Assembly: GCA_031260365.1 (NCBI GenBank)
Contig: JAIRJY010000063.1
Coordinates: forward strand, 1 to 7,319
Reading direction: 5' to 3'
Length of the DNA: 7,319 bases
Source of the DNA: Nitrososphaerota archaeon
GTDB taxonomy: Archaea; Thermoproteota; Bathyarchaeia; Bathyarchaeales; Bathycorpusculaceae
The notes below the pieces were generated by a model. That model worked only from the letters and a program-made list of their open reading frames with translations, made no database searches and was not told the origin of the DNA. The position numbers and the translations under genes were made by a program. Below, piece by piece: positions 5,858-7,319 of this stretch. Within the stretch, counting starts at the first letter, position 1, and the number at the start of each line of letters is the position of its first letter.

Positions 5858-6949
5858 ATGAAGAAAAACATTGAAACAGGCAAAACTTTGATAGTGAACG
5901 GTCCATCATCTGTAACAGTTACTTCAGGCAAAGTAGAAGTTTTTGGTAACATCATAAAAGAAAAACAACAAGTAATTGTACGTGAAGGAAAAAGACAACC
6001 TTTTCATGTTTTGGAAAACGCAGAATTTCATGTTTCGCTTGGAGTAAACGCTACAGTACAAGAAGAAGAAACATCCACTATTCCAACATCATGGAGTGAG
6101 GCACTTCAAGTAGTTACAGCCATGCAAAATAAGCCAGCAGTTATCATGGTTGTAGGCAAATCGGACTCTGGAAAAAGTAGTTTTAGCACTTATATGGTTA
6201 ATAATCTTGTCAGCAAAAAAACTAAAATAGCAGTATTAGACAGCGATTTAGAACAATCAGATATTGGTCCACCATGCACTATTGCTTACACTTATGTCAT
6301 TAAAAAGGTTACGGAACTTTGTGAATTAGGGATGGCCAACGCATTTTTCGTTGGAGTCACCTCACCAACCCAGGCAGTAGCTAGATCAATAGAAGGGTTA
6401 ACTGCAATGCATAAAGAAATTATGCAAAAACACGAAGCGGACTATGTAATAATTAACACTGATGGAATGATAGAAGGCGAGAGCGCAGTTAATTACAAGA
6501 TGCAACTTGTAAACCAATTCAAACCTGACATAGTAATTGGCATTAAAAGTCAAGAAGAACTTGCACCATTGTTTTCAGGTATGCCAACAATTTCCACACA
6601 TTATGTTGAATCATCACCAGTTGCTAATGGACGTAGTCCTGAAAAACGTACAAAATTACGGGAATTAAACTACGCAAAATACCTAAAAGATGCTAAAGTG
6701 CGTTCGTTATTTGCCAACTACATGGAAATTCAAGAAAAAAATGTCTTACCAAAGGAACCAGGTAAAGAAAAAGGAATTTTAGTGGGTCTACGAAATTCAA
6801 AAAAACAGTTCCTTGGAATTGGCATCATGCTTGAATACAACCGTACCCGGCAAACAATAAAAGTACTAACACCAGTTAGCATCAAACCAGCCAGTATTAC
6901 AATCGGCAGAATTAGATTAGACCCTGAGCTTAGAGAGATTCCTCTCTAA
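5858..6949 (+). CDS. Polynucleotide 5'-hydroxyl kinase (Clp1/Grc3 family)
   Basis: The enzyme transfers the ATP gamma-phosphate to 5'-OH ends of RNA (and DNA); the Pyrococcus homologue of human Clp1 has this activity. From ATG5858 it has 363 residues. An N-terminal beta domain (about 1-75, with LIVNGPSSVTVTSGKVEVFG) is followed by Walker A GKSDSGKSS (100-108). The substrate-binding motif LDSDLEQSDIGPP (127-139) has Glu132 where most relatives have Gly before the Gln. INTDGMIEGES (199-209) and the arginine-rich lid GRSPEKRTKLRELNY (258-272) also match Clp1/Grc3. The last ~65 residues form a C-terminal domain. ATG5825 would add 11 residues (MLYLQRRRKKE) but lacks a ribosome binding site. Likely roles are tRNA splicing, rRNA processing or RNA repair. 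The 3' end overlaps the convergent helicase gene by 20 bp. Confidence 0.93.
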   Translation: MKKNIETGKTLIVNGPSSVTVTSGKVEVFGNIIKEKQQVIVREGKRQPFHVLENAEFHVSLGVNATVQEEETSTIPTSWSEALQVVTAMQNKPAVIMVVGKSDSGKSSFSTYMVNNLVSKKTKIAVLDSDLEQSDIGPPCTIAYTYVIKKVTELCELGMANAFFVGVTSPTQAVARSIEGLTAMHKEIMQKHEADYVIINTDGMIEGESAVNYKMQLVNQFKPDIVIGIKSQEELAPLFSGMPTISTHYVESSPVANGRSPEKRTKLRELNYAKYLKDAKVRSLFANYMEIQEKNVLPKEPGKEKGILVGLRNSKKQFLGIGIMLEYNRTRQTIKVLTPVSIKPASITIGRIRLDPELREIPL

Positions 6950-6953
6950 AGCT
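6927..6953. terminator. Hairpin spanning both convergent stop codons
   Basis: TTAGAGAG (6930-6937) and CTCTCTAA (6942-6949) form a perfect 8-bp stem with the loop ATTC. It extends by AGC/GCT with one bulged A (6950). The core occupies exactly the 20 bp by which the two genes overlap: TAA of the kinase is its right edge and the helicase stop its left edge. It may act as a bidirectional 3'-end element. No T-run follows on the + strand, so termination is unproven. Confidence 0.55.
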
Positions 6954-7319
6954 AAAAAACGTTTGCACCTCTTTTGCTAAAGCTCCATCTTGATCAGGTA
7001 ACATCTTCATTCCATTATTTACCCATGAGGGCAAAAAACTTCGACAATAACCCGTAGCATAACGTGAATCTAAGAAGACTATCACACTTCGATCGTCAAG
7101 AGTTCGTACCGGTCGACCAGCAGCCTGGGAAGCTTTCTTCATGGCAGGCAATACATACCCGTATTCTCGTCCAAAACGGGGAAAACATTTTTCATAATAG
7201 TCAATCTGTGCTTTTACACGAGGTGTTGGTTCAGCATATGGTACCCCAACGACTATAACAGCATTCATTTGATCACCTGGAAAATCAACACCTTCGGATG
7301 TCCTGCCACCTAAAACTCC
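6930..7319 (-). CDS. XPD/Rad3-family helicase, C-terminal part (5' end outside window)
   Basis: The minus-strand frame is open from the window edge to TAA at 6930, giving 129 residues of a superfamily 2 helicase. The segment GGRTSEGVDFPGDQ (fragment residues 4-17) is the motif V region typical of Rad3/XPD/DinG proteins. QAAGRPVRTLDD (65-76) is motif VI with its arginine fingers, and the following VIVFLDSRY is also typical. The family consists of 5'-to-3' DNA helicases in repair, usually with an iron-sulphur cluster; those cysteines and the Walker motifs would be upstream and are not visible. The methionine at 7268 lies inside motif V sequence and is not the start. True XPD and other archaeal Rad3/DinG paralogues cannot be told apart here. 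Confidence 0.92.
   Translation of the reverse strand, partial: GVLGGRTSEGVDFPGDQMNAVIVVGVPYAEPTPRVKAQIDYYEKCFPRFGREYGYVLPAMKKASQAAGRPVRTLDDRSVIVFLDSRYATGYCRSFLPSWVNNGMKMLPDQDGALAKEVQTFFSFREESL

Noticed and set aside
5740..5955. 71-codon minus-strand frame with hydrophobic stretches
   Set aside because: It overlaps the kinase N-terminus antisense. The hydrophobic look comes from the reverse complement of lysine-rich codons.
7064..7258. 64-codon + strand frame opposite the helicase
   Set aside because: It is antisense to clear helicase motif VI sequence and has no features of its own.
7266..7268. Methionine codon as start of the minus-strand helicase gene
   Set aside because: The frame continues upstream to the window edge with conserved motif V residues (GGRTSEGVDFPGDQ), so this Met is internal.

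Overview
The window is archaeal chromosomal DNA, AT-rich, with wide intergenic gaps. The archaeal assignment rests on four genes: an archaeal-type DNA topoisomerase IA (Toprim motif DYDIEGS), CDP-archaeol synthase (CarS, a step unique to archaeal ether-lipid synthesis), a RadB-like RecA paralogue, and a Clp1/Grc3-type polynucleotide kinase, beside an XPD/Rad3 helicase. The flavour suggests a TACK-type lineage such as Bathyarchaeia, but the sequence alone does not settle this.

Layout. 1-203 (+) is the 3' end of an IS5-type DDE transposase, cut by the window edge. 204-715 is a gap with two inverted repeats and no convincing gene. 716-3469 (+) is a tight three-gene cluster: topoisomerase IA, a 76-aa zinc-finger protein (ATGA stop/start overlap), and a 154-aa three-helix membrane protein (17-nt overlap). 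3470-3945 is a convergent gap with an oligo-T terminator followed by a stretch almost devoid of G on the + strand. 5166-3946 (-) carries a RadB-like ATPase and then carS. 5167-5857 is a long, apparently non-coding divergent gap. 5858-6949 (+) is the polynucleotide 5'-kinase. 7319-6930 (-) is the C-terminal part of an XPD/Rad3 helicase, also cut by the window edge. The last two genes converge and overlap by 20 bp, and that overlap is itself a hairpin.

Functional picture. Most genes are information-processing (DNA topology, recombination, RNA 5'-end phosphorylation, helicase), plus one membrane-lipid enzyme. No defence island, CRISPR array or rRNA/tRNA gene was seen. The least-described parts are the two small proteins coupled to the topoisomerase. 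The membrane one has a weak, pattern-based resemblance to the membrane region of OST3/OST6/MagT1. The most unusual non-coding signals are the hairpin that coincides exactly with the convergent stop-codon overlap, the G-depleted convergent spacer, and the region upstream of the topoisomerase, whose reading frame is interrupted only by two TAG codons over about 300 nt and which also holds a perfect 12-bp inverted repeat.
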